Shown here in pieces: positions 8,939-18,711 of a DNA stretch of 33,238 nt; the stretch's first letter is position 1; every line of letters starts with the position of its first letter. The notes beneath the pieces are model-generated. The model searched no databases. It was not told the origin of the DNA and saw nothing but the letters and a program-made list of their open reading frames with translations. This DNA is from Paracoccus bogoriensis (GTDB lineage Bacteria; Pseudomonadota; Alphaproteobacteria; Rhodobacterales; Rhodobacteraceae), in NCBI RefSeq assembly GCF_019431455.1, contig NZ_JAHYSR010000031.1:1-33238 (forward strand), written 5' to 3'. Position numbers and translations under genes: made by a program.

Positions 8939-9505
8939 ATGGCAGAACGTGACAACCGCCGGGGCCGCCGCGAAGAGCGCGAGGAAACCCCGGAATTCGC
9001 CGATCGCCTTGTCGCGATCAACCGCGTGTCGAAAACGGTCAAGGGTGGCAAGCGCTTCGGCTTTGCGGCTCTGGTCGTTGTGGGAGACCAGCGCGGCCGT
9101 GTCGGCTTTGGCAAAGGCAAGGCCAAGGAAGTGCCGGAAGCCATCCGCAAGGCGACCGAACAGGCCAAGCGCAACATGATCCGCGTCCCGCTGCGCGACG
9201 GCCGCACGCTGCACCATGACATCGAAGGGCGCCACGGCGCCGGCAAGGTCGTGATGCGCACCGCCGTTCCGGGCACCGGGATCATCGCGGGCGGCCCGAT
9301 GCGTGCCGTGTTCGAGATGCTGGGCGTCCAGGATGTCGTCGCCAAGTCGCTGGGTTCGCAGAACCCCTACAACATGATCCGTGCGACGCTGGATGGCCTG
9401 AAGAAGGAATCGAGCCCCCGTTCGATCGCTGCGCGCCGCGGCAAGAAGGTGGCCGACATCCTGCCGCAGGACAACAAGCCGGCTCAAGAAGCCGTCGAAG
9501 CGTAA
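8939..9505 (+). CDS. rpsE: 30S ribosomal protein S5
   Basis: S5 contributes to decoding fidelity and the mRNA entry channel. The 188-residue product has the S5 double-stranded-RNA-binding-like N-terminal domain ([22 protein letters not shown] and [13 protein letters not shown]) and the C-terminal S5 domain with [17 protein letters not shown]. The ATG at 8939 follows an AAGGAA site at 8927-8932; an in-frame ATG at 8924 would add five residues and has no good ribosome site. It is 12 bp before rpmD. Confidence 0.97.
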   Translation: MAERDNRRGRREEREETPEFADRLVAINRVSKTVKGGKRFGFAALVVVGDQRGRVGFGKGKAKEVPEAIRKATEQAKRNMIRVPLRDGRTLHHDIEGRHGAGKVVMRTAVPGTGIIAGGPMRAVFEMLGVQDVVAKSLGSQNPYNMIRATLDGLKKESSPRSIAARRGKKVADILPQDNKPAQEAVEA

Positions 9506-9517
9506 GGAGACAGGCGC

Positions 9518-9703
9518 ATGGGAACCATCGTCGTCAAGCAGATCGGCAGCCCGATCCGCCGCCCGGCCATCCAGCGCGAGACGCTGAAAGGTCTGGGCCT
9601 GAACAAGATGAACCGCACCCGCGAACTGGAAGATACCCCCGCGATCCGCGGCATGGTCGCCAAGATCCCGCATCTGGTGACGATCATCGAGGAGAAGGCC
9701 TGA
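9518..9703 (+). CDS. rpmD: 50S ribosomal protein L30
   Basis: L30 is a small large-subunit protein. The 61-residue product begins [20 protein letters not shown] and has the [22 protein letters not shown] core of the family. The start follows an AAGGAGA site at 9505-9511. It is the last gene before the interruption of the spc operon. Its last codons and stop lie in the first copy of a 21-bp tandem duplication (9688-9729). Confidence 0.96.
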   Translation: MGTIVVKQIGSPIRRPAIQRETLKGLGLNKMNRTRELEDTPAIRGMVAKIPHLVTIIEEKA

Positions 9704-9729
9704 TCCGACGAGGAGAGTGCCTGATCCGA
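9688..9729 (+). repeat. 21-bp tandem duplication spanning the rpmD stop
   Basis: Positions 9688-9708 and 9709-9729 match at 19 of 21 bases. The first copy contains the last codons, TGA stop and trailing bases of rpmD; the second copies them just before the terminator. It is probably a replication-slippage event. Confidence 0.8.
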
Positions 9730-9730
9730 A

Positions 9731-9760
9731 ACGCCCCGCATCGCTGCGGGGCGTTTTTCG
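9731..9760 (+). terminator. Terminator between rpmD and the convergent gene
   Basis: A perfect 10-bp stem, 9731-9740 with 9745-9754, has a 4-nt loop and is followed by TTTT (9755-9758). Read on the minus strand, the same hairpin is followed by TTTCGG, so it probably serves both rpmD and the convergent gene at 9781-10401. Confidence 0.85.
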
Positions 9761-9780
9761 TTCAGGGGTGGGGCCGGGCT

Positions 9781-10401
9781 TCAGTCGCGGTCGTGGCAGG
9801 CATAGACCGCGCCGCCGACAGCCACCAGGCTGATCGCGGCGCCTGCCACCAGTGCGGGGCTGCCCGCCGCCGCTGCCGCCGCCCCGCCCAGCGACGTCAG
9901 CGCGCTGGACACCGCATTGGCACTGCCGCTGAGGATCACCGCGCCCGACCCATCTGGCAGCGCCTCAAGACCCGCAAGCGCGCCGCGCCCTGCCGCCGAT
10001 GTCTGCGACCCCGCGACCGACCTTGTGTGGTTCACCCTTTCGCACAACGAGGCCGAGCGCGTCTTGCACCGGCCCCAGGCGTCGCGTTCGCCCAGATCGT
10101 AGCCCATGACGGAATTCGTGGCCTCGTCGAAGCGCAGGCAGAAGGGGCGGCGCTGGTCGTCCGACAATTCCGGCGTCAATGCGCGCATCACGACATAGCT
10201 GGGGCAGTCATGCGCACCCCAACGCGTGGCCAGCCGCTCGCGTCGGCTGAAATTGCGCGACAGGCCCGGCTCGGCCGTATCATAGCCCAGCACAGTGTCG
10301 CGGTCGTTGATCCGCGCGGTGCAGAGCGTCGGCTCGGCCGAGGCCGAAGTCGCGCCCAGGGCGGCAAGCGTCAGGACGGTGGGCAGAAGGGTAAAGCGCA
10401 T
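9781..10401 (-). CDS. Secreted hypothetical protein inside the spc operon
   Basis: I do not recognise this 206-residue protein. It has a clear Sec signal peptide (residues 1-22, ending ATSASA), then a Cys-containing domain with paired cysteines and an internal near-repeat ([13 protein letters not shown] and [14 protein letters not shown]). An Ala/Gly/Ser-rich C-terminal half ends in a hydrophobic stretch (about residues 183-200) and a final YACHDRD. The start is supported by AAGGGG 6-10 nt upstream on the minus strand. It lies convergent to rpmD and divergent to rplO, so it cannot be co-transcribed with the ribosomal genes. An envelope protein is the most that can be inferred. Confidence 0.8.
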   Translation of the reverse strand: MRFTLLPTVLTLAALGATSASAEPTLCTARINDRDTVLGYDTAEPGLSRNFSRRERLATRWGAHDCPSYVVMRALTPELSDDQRRPFCLRFDEATNSVMGYDLGERDAWGRCKTRSASLCERVNHTRSVAGSQTSAAGRGALAGLEALPDGSGAVILSGSANAVSSALTSLGGAAAAAAGSPALVAGAAISLVAVGGAVYACHDRD

Positions 10402-10492
10402 GGTGAACCCCTTGGGCAATCCGAGCCTTTGACTTACCGGTGGCGGCGGTCGGCTCAAGACACAACTCGGTGTGCGTGCATCGGGTCGTGGC

Positions 10493-10521
10493 TTGAAAGG
10501 CGGCCGCGACTTGGGTATAGC
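10493..10521 (+). promoter_or_regulatory. Candidate promoter of the rplO-secY section
   Basis: TTGAAA at 10493-10498 and TATAGC at 10516-10521 are spaced by exactly 17 bp. Transcription would begin near 10528, giving an 87-nt leader to rplO. A new promoter is expected here because the minus-strand gene and terminator cut rplO off from upstream transcription. Confidence 0.6.
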
Positions 10522-10614
10522 CCGGCCGGTGCACCAGAGGCGTGCCAGAACAAGCAAGAGAAGCCGCGTCCGCCCTGTTCGCTTCGGGGGCGTGTCCGGC
10601 AAAGGAGAAGCGAT

Positions 10615-11091
10615 ATGAAACTGCATGAAATCCGCGACAACGAAGGCGCGAATCGCAAGAAGAAGCGCGTCGCGCGTGGTCCCGGTTCGGGCAAGGGCAA
10701 GACCGCCGGCCGTGGTATCAAGGGCCAGAAGTCGCGTTCGGGCGTCGCGCTGAACGGCTATGAAGGCGGCCAGATGCCGCTCTATCGCCGCCTGCCCAAG
10801 CGCGGCTTCAACAAGCCGAACGCCAAGAGCTTCGCCGTGGTCAATCTGGGGCAGATCCAGAGCTTTATCGACTCGGGCAAGATCGACGCCTCGGCCGAGC
10901 TGACCGAGGACGCGCTGGTCGCCTCGGGCCTGGTGCGCCGCAAGCTGGACGGCATCCGTCTGCTGGCCAAGGGCGAGCTGAAGGCCGGCCTGACCATCGC
11001 CGTCACCGGCGCGTCGAAAGCCGCGATCGAAGCGGTCGAGAAGTTGGGCGGCAAGGTGCAACTGCCTGCCCAAGCTGCGGCGGCCGAATAA
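10615..11091 (+). CDS. rplO: 50S ribosomal protein L15
   Basis: L15 is a late-assembly 23S rRNA-binding protein. The 158-residue product begins [22 protein letters not shown], with the basic [20 protein letters not shown] segment and the [16 protein letters not shown] motif diagnostic of L15. The ATG at 10615 is fixed by an AAAGGAG site at 10601-10607; the frame is open far upstream but only as a shadow of the minus-strand gene. It is 108 bp before secY. Confidence 0.97.
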   Translation: MKLHEIRDNEGANRKKKRVARGPGSGKGKTAGRGIKGQKSRSGVALNGYEGGQMPLYRRLPKRGFNKPNAKSFAVVNLGQIQSFIDSGKIDASAELTEDALVASGLVRRKLDGIRLLAKGELKAGLTIAVTGASKAAIEAVEKLGGKVQLPAQAAAAE

Positions 11092-11199
11092 GCTGTTGAA
11101 CGGGGCGCGACGGCTTCGTAGATAGCATTCAGGTTTTCTGGCGCCGCCGGTCCCCGGAAATGGGTCGGCGGCGCCGTCATGACACGGGACGGACTTCAT

Positions 11200-12570
<1,371 letters not shown>

Positions 12571-12619
12571 GCGGAGAACGACAGATCAGCCCGACAACGG
12601 GCAGCCGAGGGGGACAGCC

Positions 12620-13207
12620 ATGACGATCAACATCATTCTTCTCGGGCCTCCGGGCGCGGGCAAGGGGACACAGGCCAAGCGCCTTGTGGACGAGCGAGGC
12701 CTTGTCCAGCTATCAACCGGCGATATGCTGCGCGCTGCCCGTTCTTCGGGGACCGAGATGGGCAAGCGGGTGGCCGAGGTCATGGACCGGGGCGAGCTTG
12801 TCACCGACGAAATCGTCATCGGCCTGATTCGCGAACAGATCGAAAAGGGCGGCAAGGGCTTTATCTTCGACGGCTTCCCCCGCACCCTGGCCCAGGCTGA
12901 CGCGCTGGGTGCCTTGCTGGCCGAGACGGGCATGTCTCTGGACGCTGTGATCGAATTGCGCGTCGATGACGAGGCTTTGGTCGGCCGCATCGTCAAGCGC
13001 GCTGAAGAAACGGCTGCTGCCGGTAAGCCGGTGCGCCGCGATGACACGCCCGAGGTCTTTTCCGACCGCCTGCGCGAGTATTACAAGAAAACCGCGCCGC
13101 TGATCGGCTATTATTACGCCAGAGGCGATCTGCGGTCGGTGGATGGGATGGCCTCGATGGACGAGGTCGCGGCGCAGATCTCGGCCATTCTCGACGCTAA
13201 AGTTTGA
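12620..13207 (+). CDS. adk: Adenylate kinase, short-LID form
   Basis: Adenylate kinase interconverts ATP plus AMP and 2 ADP in the cytosol. The 195-residue product shows the P-loop GPPGAGKGT at residues 8-16, the AMP-binding [11 protein letters not shown] segment, and the [23 protein letters not shown] region. The LID is short and has no cysteines, so it cannot carry the structural zinc of long-form enzymes of about 215 residues. The start follows a GAGGGGG site at 12607-12613. Position between secY and rpsM is common in alphaproteobacteria. Confidence 0.96.
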   Translation: MTINIILLGPPGAGKGTQAKRLVDERGLVQLSTGDMLRAARSSGTEMGKRVAEVMDRGELVTDEIVIGLIREQIEKGGKGFIFDGFPRTLAQADALGALLAETGMSLDAVIELRVDDEALVGRIVKRAEETAAAGKPVRRDDTPEVFSDRLREYYKKTAPLIGYYYARGDLRSVDGMASMDEVAAQISAILDAKV

Positions 13208-13296
13208 TCCGCAGACTTGACGTTCGGCCTGCCGGACATTAACGGTCGGCATCTCGCAAGAGAATCACCCGCATCGCGCGAGTGGCCCAATCAATC

Positions 13297-13321
13297 GGCC
13301 CGAAGGCTAGGCTTTCGGGCC
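13297..13321 (+). other. Hairpin between adk and rpsM
   Basis: An 11-bp stem, 13297-13307 with 13311-13321 (one G-T pair), encloses a 3-nt loop in the 170-bp gap. No T run follows. A TTGACG at 13217-13222 lies upstream without a convincing -10, so a promoter for the rpsM group is possible but weak. Confidence 0.45.
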
Positions 13322-13377
13322 CTGCGTTGTGAAAAAAGGTTCCGGCGTTACGGAACCGCAACTGAAAAGGATAACGC

Positions 13378-13746
13378 GTGGCACGTATTGCTGGCGTCAA
13401 CATTCCGACGGGGAAACGTGTCCCCATCGCCCTGACCTACATCCATGGTATCGGCAAGATGTACGCCGAACAGATCTGTGAGGCGACCGGCATCGACCGC
13501 ACGCGCCGCGTGAACGATCTGTCGGACGCCGAGATCCTGTCGATCCGCGAATATATCGACGCCAACCTGACGGTCGAAGGCGACCTGCGCCGCGAAGTCC
13601 AGATGAACATCAAGCGCATGATGGATCTGGGCTCCTATCGCGGACTGCGCCACCGTCGCGGCCTTCCGGTTCGCGGCCAGCGCACCCACACCAATGCCCG
13701 CACCCGCAAGGGCCCGGCCAAGCCGATCGCCGGCAAGAAAAAGTAA
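13378..13746 (+). CDS. rpsM: 30S ribosomal protein S13 (GTG start)
   Basis: S13 lies at the top of the 30S head and contacts P-site tRNA and L5. The 122-residue product begins [25 protein letters not shown] after the initiator, has the helix-hairpin-helix region and ends with [19 protein letters not shown] and a Lys-rich tail. It starts with GTG at 13378, 5 bp after AAAAGGA, the only GTG start among the ribosomal genes here. It is followed 11 bp later by rpsK. Confidence 0.97.
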   Translation: MARIAGVNIPTGKRVPIALTYIHGIGKMYAEQICEATGIDRTRRVNDLSDAEILSIREYIDANLTVEGDLRREVQMNIKRMMDLGSYRGLRHRRGLPVRGQRTHTNARTRKGPAKPIAGKKK

Positions 13747-13757
13747 GGGGCAGCGAC

Positions 13758-14147
13758 ATGGCACGTGACAAGACCCGCATCAAGCGCAAGGAACGCAAGA
13801 ACATCGCCGCCGGCGTTGCTCATGTGAATTCCAGCTTCAACAACACCAAGATCCTGATCTCTGATGTCCAGGGCAACGCGATTGCGTGGTCCTCGGCCGG
13901 CACGATGGGCTTCAAGGGTTCGCGCAAATCGACGCCCTATGCCGCTCAGATGGCTGCCGAAGATGCGGGCCGCAAGGCTCAGGAACACGGCGTCCGCACG
14001 CTGGAGGTCGAGGTCCAGGGCCCTGGTTCGGGCCGCGAATCGGCTCTGCGCGCTCTGGCTGCCGTCGGCTTCAACATCACGGCGATTCGCGACGTGACGC
14101 CGATCGCCCATAACGGTTGCCGCCCGCCCAAGCGTCGGCGCGTCTGA
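13758..14147 (+). CDS. rpsK: 30S ribosomal protein S11
   Basis: S11 shapes the 30S platform near the E site. The 129-residue product shows [22 protein letters not shown] near the N-terminus, [20 protein letters not shown] in the middle and the invariant [13 protein letters not shown]-terminus. It follows an AAGGGG site. A 116-bp gap with a terminator-like hairpin separates it from rpoA; rpsD is absent from this position, as usual in alphaproteobacteria. Confidence 0.98.
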   Translation: MARDKTRIKRKERKNIAAGVAHVNSSFNNTKILISDVQGNAIAWSSAGTMGFKGSRKSTPYAAQMAAEDAGRKAQEHGVRTLEVEVQGPGSGRESALRALAAVGFNITAIRDVTPIAHNGCRPPKRRRV

Positions 14148-14164
14148 TTTCGGATCATCCCTGA

Positions 14165-14199
14165 CCGGTTCGCGCGTCTTTTCGCGCGGGCCGGATTTT
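14165..14199 (+). terminator. Terminator-like hairpin between rpsK and rpoA
   Basis: A 12-bp stem, 14165-14176 with 14183-14194 (two G-T pairs), encloses a TCTTTT loop and is followed by ATTTTC. Because rpoA must be expressed, it is likely an attenuator or processing site. Confidence 0.55.
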
Positions 14200-14263
14200 C
14201 GCATGTAACCTCGGGCGTTTCCGGCCGCGATCATGGGTCGGGAACAGGTATGGAGGCAAACCC

Positions 14264-15280
14264 ATGATCCACAAGAATTGGGCCGAACTGATCAAGCCGA
14301 CCCAGCTGGTCGTCAAGCCGGGCGCCGACGCGACCCGGACCGCGACGCTGGTCGCCGAACCGCTCGAACGGGGTTTCGGCCTGACGCTTGGCAACGCGCT
14401 GCGCCGTGTGCTGCTGTCGTCGCTGCAAGGCGCTGCCATCACCTCGGTCCAGATCGACAACGTCCTGCACGAGTTCAGCAGCGTCGCCGGCGTCCGCGAG
14501 GACGTGACCGACATCGTGCTGAACCTCAAGGGCGTGACGCTGAAGATGGATGTCGAGGGCCCCAAGCGTCTGACGCTCTCGGCCAAGGGCCCGGGCGAGG
14601 TCAAGGCGGGCGACATCCAGGAAACCGCTGGCATCACGATCCTGAATCGCGAGCATGTGATCTGTCATCTGGATGACGGTGCCGAATTCAACATGGAACT
14701 GACCGTCACGACGGGCAAGGGCTATGTTGCCGCCGACAAGAATCGTCCCGAGGATGCGCCCATCGGTCTTATTCCGATCGACGCGATCTTCTCGCCGGTC
14801 AAGCGCGTCAGCTACGAAGTCACCCCGACCCGCGAGGGGCAGGTTCTGGACTATGACAAGTTGACCATGAAGATCGAGACCGACGGCTCGTTGACCCCCG
14901 AGGATGCCGTGGCCTATGCTGCGCGGATCATCCAGGACCAACTGTCGGTCTTCGTGAACTTCGAAGAGCCGGAATCGGCGACGCGTCAGGACAGCGACGA
15001 CGGGCTGGAATTCGATCCGCGCCTGCTCAAGAAGGTGGACGAACTGGAATTGTCGGTCCGTTCCGCGAACTGTCTGAAGAACGACAACATCGTCTATATC
15101 GGCGACCTGATCCAGAAGACCGAAGCCGAGATGTTGCGGACTCCGAACTTCGGCCGGAAGTCCCTGAACGAGATCAAGGAAGTGCTGTCGGGCATGGGCC
15201 TGCATCTGGGCATGGACGTGGTCGATTGGCCGCCGGAGAACATCGAGGATCTGGCCAAGCGTTTCGACGACCAGTTCTGA
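14264..15280 (+). CDS. rpoA: RNA polymerase alpha subunit
   Basis: The alpha subunit dimerises to start RNA polymerase assembly, and its C-terminal domain contacts UP elements and activators. The 338-residue product has the dimerisation/assembly domain ([23 protein letters not shown] at about residues 36-58 and the insert domain) and a C-terminal domain at about 255-325 with [22 protein letters not shown] and [16 protein letters not shown]. The start follows an ATGGAGG site at 14250-14256. It lies between rpsK and rplQ, the conserved alpha-operon order. Confidence 0.98.
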   Translation: MIHKNWAELIKPTQLVVKPGADATRTATLVAEPLERGFGLTLGNALRRVLLSSLQGAAITSVQIDNVLHEFSSVAGVREDVTDIVLNLKGVTLKMDVEGPKRLTLSAKGPGEVKAGDIQETAGITILNREHVICHLDDGAEFNMELTVTTGKGYVAADKNRPEDAPIGLIPIDAIFSPVKRVSYEVTPTREGQVLDYDKLTMKIETDGSLTPEDAVAYAARIIQDQLSVFVNFEEPESATRQDSDDGLEFDPRLLKKVDELELSVRSANCLKNDNIVYIGDLIQKTEAEMLRTPNFGRKSLNEIKEVLSGMGLHLGMDVVDWPPENIEDLAKRFDDQF

Positions 15281-15284
15281 GATC

Positions 15285-15353
15285 TGCGGGGGCTTCGGCC
15301 CCGCACCCCCGGGCATTCCGCCCCAAGGAGAGCGGCCCGCATGCATGGGCCGC
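15285..15353 (+). other. Two hairpins between rpoA and rplQ
   Basis: The first pairs TGCGGGG (15285-15291) with CCCCGCA (15299-15305). The second pairs GCGGCCC (15332-15338) with GGGCCGC (15347-15353) around a palindromic GCATGCAT loop. No T run follows either, so RNA stability or spacing is more likely than termination. Confidence 0.45.
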
Positions 15354-15386
15354 CGGACAAAGCAAAAGACATCATAGGAGAGAATC

Positions 15387-15809
15387 ATGCGTCACGCCCG
15401 TGGCTACCGCCGCCTCAACCGCACCCACGAACACCGCAAGGCGCTGTTTGCCAACATGGCCGGCTCGCTGATCGAGCACGAGCAGATCAAGACGACATTG
15501 CCCAAGGCCAAGGAACTGCGCCCGATCGTCGAGAAGCTGATCACACTGGCCAAACGCGGCGATCTTCATGCGCGCCGTCAGGCCAGCGCCCAACTGAAGC
15601 AGGACATCCACGTCGCCAAGCTGTTCGAGGTTCTGGGCGAGCGTTACAAGGACCGCCAGGGCGGCTATGTTCGCATCCTGAAAGCCGGGTTCCGTTACGG
15701 CGACATGGCGCCCATGGCCATCATCGAGCTGGTGGACCGCGACCCCGAGGCGAAAGGCGCCGCCGACCGTGCACGTCTGGACGCCGAGATGGCGGCCGAC
15801 GAAGAATAA
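15387..15809 (+). CDS. rplQ: 50S ribosomal protein L17
   Basis: L17 sits near the tunnel exit. The 140-residue product begins [37 protein letters not shown], highly diagnostic of the family, and has [27 protein letters not shown] at the C-terminal side. The start follows an AGGAGAG site at 15376-15382. It is the last gene of the alpha operon, closed by a strong terminator. Confidence 0.98.
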   Translation: MRHARGYRRLNRTHEHRKALFANMAGSLIEHEQIKTTLPKAKELRPIVEKLITLAKRGDLHARRQASAQLKQDIHVAKLFEVLGERYKDRQGGYVRILKAGFRYGDMAPMAIIELVDRDPEAKGAADRARLDAEMAADEE

Positions 15810-15833
15810 GCGATCTGCCGAAATCGGCCTGTC

Positions 15834-15867
15834 AGAGCCCCGTCAGTTCTCTGGCGGGGCTCTTTCA
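15834..15867 (+). terminator. Terminator of the alpha operon
   Basis: A 13-bp stem, 15834-15846 with 15851-15863 (one G-T pair), has a TTCT loop and is followed by TTCACTT. It ends the ribosomal block and isolates it from luxR. Confidence 0.85.
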
Positions 15868-15911
15868 CTTGAGAAAAGCATCGTGGGGGCGCGTTTCATT
15901 CGAGCATCCAT

Positions 15912-15956
15912 GTTGGACATGCCCAACCGGAGCCGATGAGATTGGGTCATGCCAAG
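15912..15956. promoter_or_regulatory. Two related dyads upstream of luxR
   Basis: GTTGGACATGCCCAAC at 15912-15927 is a 16-bp dyad with one mismatched pair. TTGGGTCATGCCAA at 15942-15955 has matching outer arms. Both share the core TTGG-CATGCC-AA and their CATGCC cores are 30 bp apart, close to three helical turns, as expected for cooperative binding on one DNA face. A regulator site is inferred; the sequence is not a canonical lux box. Confidence 0.4.
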
Positions 15957-16025
15957 AAATTTTCGAGAAACGAGGCTTTGGCGTTAACGTTCTGGAAACA
16001 GAATAACGACATGGTATTTTCCAGG

Positions 16026-16054
16026 TTGACGCTTATGAAATCAACTTGTCTAAA
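16026..16054 (+). promoter_or_regulatory. Candidate luxR promoter, possibly giving a leaderless mRNA
   Basis: TTGACG at 16026-16031 and TCTAAA at 16049-16054 are spaced by 17 bp. The predicted start of transcription, 6-7 bp beyond the -10, coincides with the luxR ATG at 16060. No ribosome site precedes that ATG. Confidence 0.4.
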
Positions 16055-16059
16055 AAGCC

Positions 16060-16671
16060 ATGTCACCACGCGCCGACATCAATGCAGGACTGAGGAAACT
16101 GGGCCAGTTCGCCCAGTCCGGTTATTTTGTCGGTCTGCACATCCGTTTCGCGGCACCTCTGATGCAGTTTCAGACTTACCCGCAGGATTGGTCGGATTTC
16201 TATTCCCAGAACGCCTACGCCCTTCGCGATCCGACGATCGCCTGGGGTTTTTCCACGGTCGGGTCGTGCCGTTGGTCTGCGCTGCCCATTCCTGATCCGT
16301 TCAACATCCTCGCCGCTGCGGCGAATCATGGTCTGACCTATGGCGTGACGATCTCGCATGGGCCGATCTCGTCGCGGACCATCGCCAGTTTCGCGCGTTC
16401 CGACCGCGAGTTCACCGATGCCGAGATCGCCGAGATCGAGGCTACTGTCAGGCAGCTCCATGATATTACCGAGCCGCCTGAGAGCCTGACCAAGGCTCAG
16501 AAAGAAGCCCTTCGCTGTATCGCACAGGGGGACCGGCACGCAGCAGCGGCGGCCAAACTTGGAATTACGGAAAGCGCATTCAAGGCAAGACTGATTTCCG
16601 TGCGCGAGCGTCTGAACGCCCGCACCACCGCCGAGGCGCTGCAGAGGGCCAAGGAATACCGCTTGTTGTAG
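16060..16671 (+). CDS. LuxR-family quorum-sensing regulator
   Basis: This 203-residue protein has an N-terminal acyl-homoserine-lactone-binding domain (about residues 15-135) and a C-terminal LuxR-type helix-turn-helix (about 143-200). In the ligand domain the pocket residues of the family are visible: Trp44, Tyr48, Asp57-Pro58 and Trp72, in the pattern W-x3-Y-x8-DP. The DNA-binding part reads LTKAQKEALRCIAQGD then AAAKLGITESAFKARL, matching GerE-type domains. A stop codon lies in frame 9 nt upstream, so the ATG at 16060 is the first possible start. It is 61 bp before luxI. It probably senses the signal made by its neighbour; whether it activates or represses is not visible. Confidence 0.9.
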   Translation: MSPRADINAGLRKLGQFAQSGYFVGLHIRFAAPLMQFQTYPQDWSDFYSQNAYALRDPTIAWGFSTVGSCRWSALPIPDPFNILAAAANHGLTYGVTISHGPISSRTIASFARSDREFTDAEIAEIEATVRQLHDITEPPESLTKAQKEALRCIAQGDRHAAAAAKLGITESAFKARLISVRERLNARTTAEALQRAKEYRLL

Positions 16672-16732
16672 AATACTCGCCCGGTCGTTCCGCGGTGCGC
16701 GGGGGTTCCGTCTCAATCCAGGAGAAGCCTCG

Positions 16733-17323
16733 ATGCAGATGACTACCCTCTCTTTTGCCAACTTGCACAATCATGGCGAACTGTTTGCCAATCTCTTTCG
16801 CGCCCGAAAGCAGAGCTTCATCATCCAGAAGAACTGGGATCTGCCCGAGGTCGATGACATGGAATTCGACCAGTATGACACACCGCAAAGCCGCTGGATC
16901 GCCATTCATGACATGGGCACGGTCCTGGCCGGCATCCGCCTGACCCCGACCACCGCGCGCTGCGGCATCTACAGCTACATGATCCGCGACGCACAAGAGG
17001 GGATTCTGGGCGGTTCGATCCCACAGGATCTGCTCTATGGGCCTGCGCCGGTCGATCCGCATGTCTGGGAGTGTTCGCGCGTCTTTGTCAGCCACGCCAT
17101 CCCGCAAGCCTATCGGCGCAAGGTACATTTCAAGATGGTCGAGGCTATGACCTCTTCGGCCCGCGAACAGGGCGCGACGCGATTGATCGCGCTGACGGGG
17201 GCGAACTGGCCGCGTTGGTATGGTCGCTGCGGCCTGACCGCCGAGGCGATCGGACCCGTCCTGTGGATCGACGATGGCGAATTCCAATGCGTCTCGATCG
17301 ACCTGTCCGACAAGATGCACTGA
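16733..17323 (+). CDS. Acyl-homoserine-lactone synthase (LuxI family)
   Basis: LuxI enzymes join an acyl group from acyl-ACP to S-adenosylmethionine to give an N-acyl-homoserine lactone signal. The 196-residue product keeps the family's conserved residues: Arg25, Phe29, Trp35, Glu44, Asp46, Asp49, Arg69, and the Glu113-x2-Arg116 pair in WECSRVF. The start at 16733 follows an AGGAG site 8 bp upstream; an alternative ATG lies two codons later. It forms a pair with the upstream luxR. From memory, Paracoccus denitrificans has such a pair making a long-chain signal; acyl-chain length cannot be read from this sequence. No clear lux box is seen in the 61-bp gap. Confidence 0.93.
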   Translation: MQMTTLSFANLHNHGELFANLFRARKQSFIIQKNWDLPEVDDMEFDQYDTPQSRWIAIHDMGTVLAGIRLTPTTARCGIYSYMIRDAQEGILGGSIPQDLLYGPAPVDPHVWECSRVFVSHAIPQAYRRKVHFKMVEAMTSSAREQGATRLIALTGANWPRWYGRCGLTAEAIGPVLWIDDGEFQCVSIDLSDKMH

Positions 17324-17372
17324 TCGCGGGGGGGTGTTCGCCGGGGCTGGCCGCACCTAGATTGACGCCATC

Positions 17373-18680
17373 ATGCCGGATCTGTTCGACTCGCCCTCTG
17401 CCACCCCGCCCAAAGCGCCCCGCCCGCTGGCCGACCGCATCCGGCCCACGCGGCTGTCCGAGGTCATCGGCCAGACGCGGGTTCTGGCCAATGACGGGCC
17501 GCTTGGCTCGATGCTGGCGGCGGGCAGCCTGTCCTCGCTGATCCTCTGGGGCCCGCCGGGGGTGGGCAAGACCACCATCGCGCGGCTTCTGGCGGACGAG
17601 ACCGATCTGGCCTTTGTCCAGATCAGCGCGATCTTCACCGGCGTGCCCGAGCTGCGAAGGGTTTTCGAGGCCGCCCGCCTACGCCGCCAGCAGGGCCGCG
17701 GCACGCTGCTTTTCGTGGACGAAATCCACCGCTTCAACAAGGCGCAGCAGGACGGCTTCCTGCCGCATATGGAGGACGGCACGATCCTTCTGGTCGGCGC
17801 CACGACCGAGAACCCGTCGTTCGAGCTGAACGCCGCGCTTCTGTCGCGCGCGCAGGTCATCGTGCTGGAACGCCTGTCGCTGGCCGAACTGGAGCTGTTG
17901 GCGCAGCGGGCCGAGCGTGAGCTGGGCCAAAAGCTGCCCTTGACGCCCGAGGCGCGCGATGCGCTGCTGGGTATGGCGGATGGCGATGGCCGCGCCTGCC
18001 TGAACCTGATCGAACAGGTTGCCGCCTGGAAGGCCACCGCGCCGTTGGACACCGATGCGATGGCGCAGCGCCTGATGCGGCGGGCGGCGAAATACGACAA
18101 GTCGGGGGATGAGCACTACAACCTGATTTCGGCGCTGCACAAATCGGTGCGCGGCAGCGATCCGGATGCCGCACTCTACTGGTTTGCCCGGATGCTGGAG
18201 GGGGGCGAGGATCCGCGCTATCTGGCGCGCCGCATCACGCGCATGGCGGTCGAGGATATCGGTCTGGCCGATCCCGCCGCCGCCCGGCATTGTCTGGATG
18301 CCTGGGCGATCTATGAACGCCTTGGCAGTCCCGAGGGCGAGCTGGCGCTGGCGCAGGCGGTGATCTATCTGGCGCTGGCGCCGAAATCCAATGCCGGTTA
18401 CGCCGCCTACAAGGGCGCGCGGGCCGAGGCGCGGCGCACCGGCAGCCTGATGCCCCCCGCCCATATCCTGAACGCGCCGACCAAGCTGATGAAGGATCAG
18501 GGCTACGGGGCGGGCTATGCCTATGACCATGATGCCGAGCACGGCTTCAGCGGTCAGAACTATTTCCCTGACGGCATGAAGCGCCCGGTCCTGTATCTGC
18601 CGGTCGAGCGGGGCTTTGAACGCGAACTGAAGCGGCGGCTGGACTGGTTTGTCAGTCAGCGGCTCAAGCGGGGCGGTTGA
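17373..18680 (+). CDS. rarA: Replication-associated recombination protein RarA (MgsA)
   Basis: RarA is a AAA+ ATPase related to eukaryotic WRNIP1 and to clamp loaders; it acts at stalled replication forks. The 435-residue product has Walker A GPPGVGKTT (about residues 60-68), Walker B LLFVDEIHRFN, a sensor-1 region GATTENPSFELNAALLSRAQV, and the long C-terminal tetramerisation part with YDKSGDEHYNLISALHKSVRGSDPDAALYW. Length is normal. No good ribosome site precedes the ATG at 17373. It lies 31 bp before crcB in a run of same-strand genes. Confidence 0.95.
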   Translation: MPDLFDSPSATPPKAPRPLADRIRPTRLSEVIGQTRVLANDGPLGSMLAAGSLSSLILWGPPGVGKTTIARLLADETDLAFVQISAIFTGVPELRRVFEAARLRRQQGRGTLLFVDEIHRFNKAQQDGFLPHMEDGTILLVGATTENPSFELNAALLSRAQVIVLERLSLAELELLAQRAERELGQKLPLTPEARDALLGMADGDGRACLNLIEQVAAWKATAPLDTDAMAQRLMRRAAKYDKSGDEHYNLISALHKSVRGSDPDAALYWFARMLEGGEDPRYLARRITRMAVEDIGLADPAAARHCLDAWAIYERLGSPEGELALAQAVIYLALAPKSNAGYAAYKGARAEARRTGSLMPPAHILNAPTKLMKDQGYGAGYAYDHDAEHGFSGQNYFPDGMKRPVLYLPVERGFERELKRRLDWFVSQRLKRGG

Positions 18681-18711
18681 CTTTGGCCCCGCCGCGCCAC
18701 AAACCCGAACA

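Noticed and set aside
13217..13244. Promoter in the adk-rpsM gap (TTGACG with TTAACG)
   Set aside because: The -35 is good but the -10 matches at only two positions, so it is mentioned only with the hairpin entry.
18681..18711. Possible fluoride riboswitch before crcB
   Set aside because: The gap is only 31 bp and lacks the riboswitch fold.
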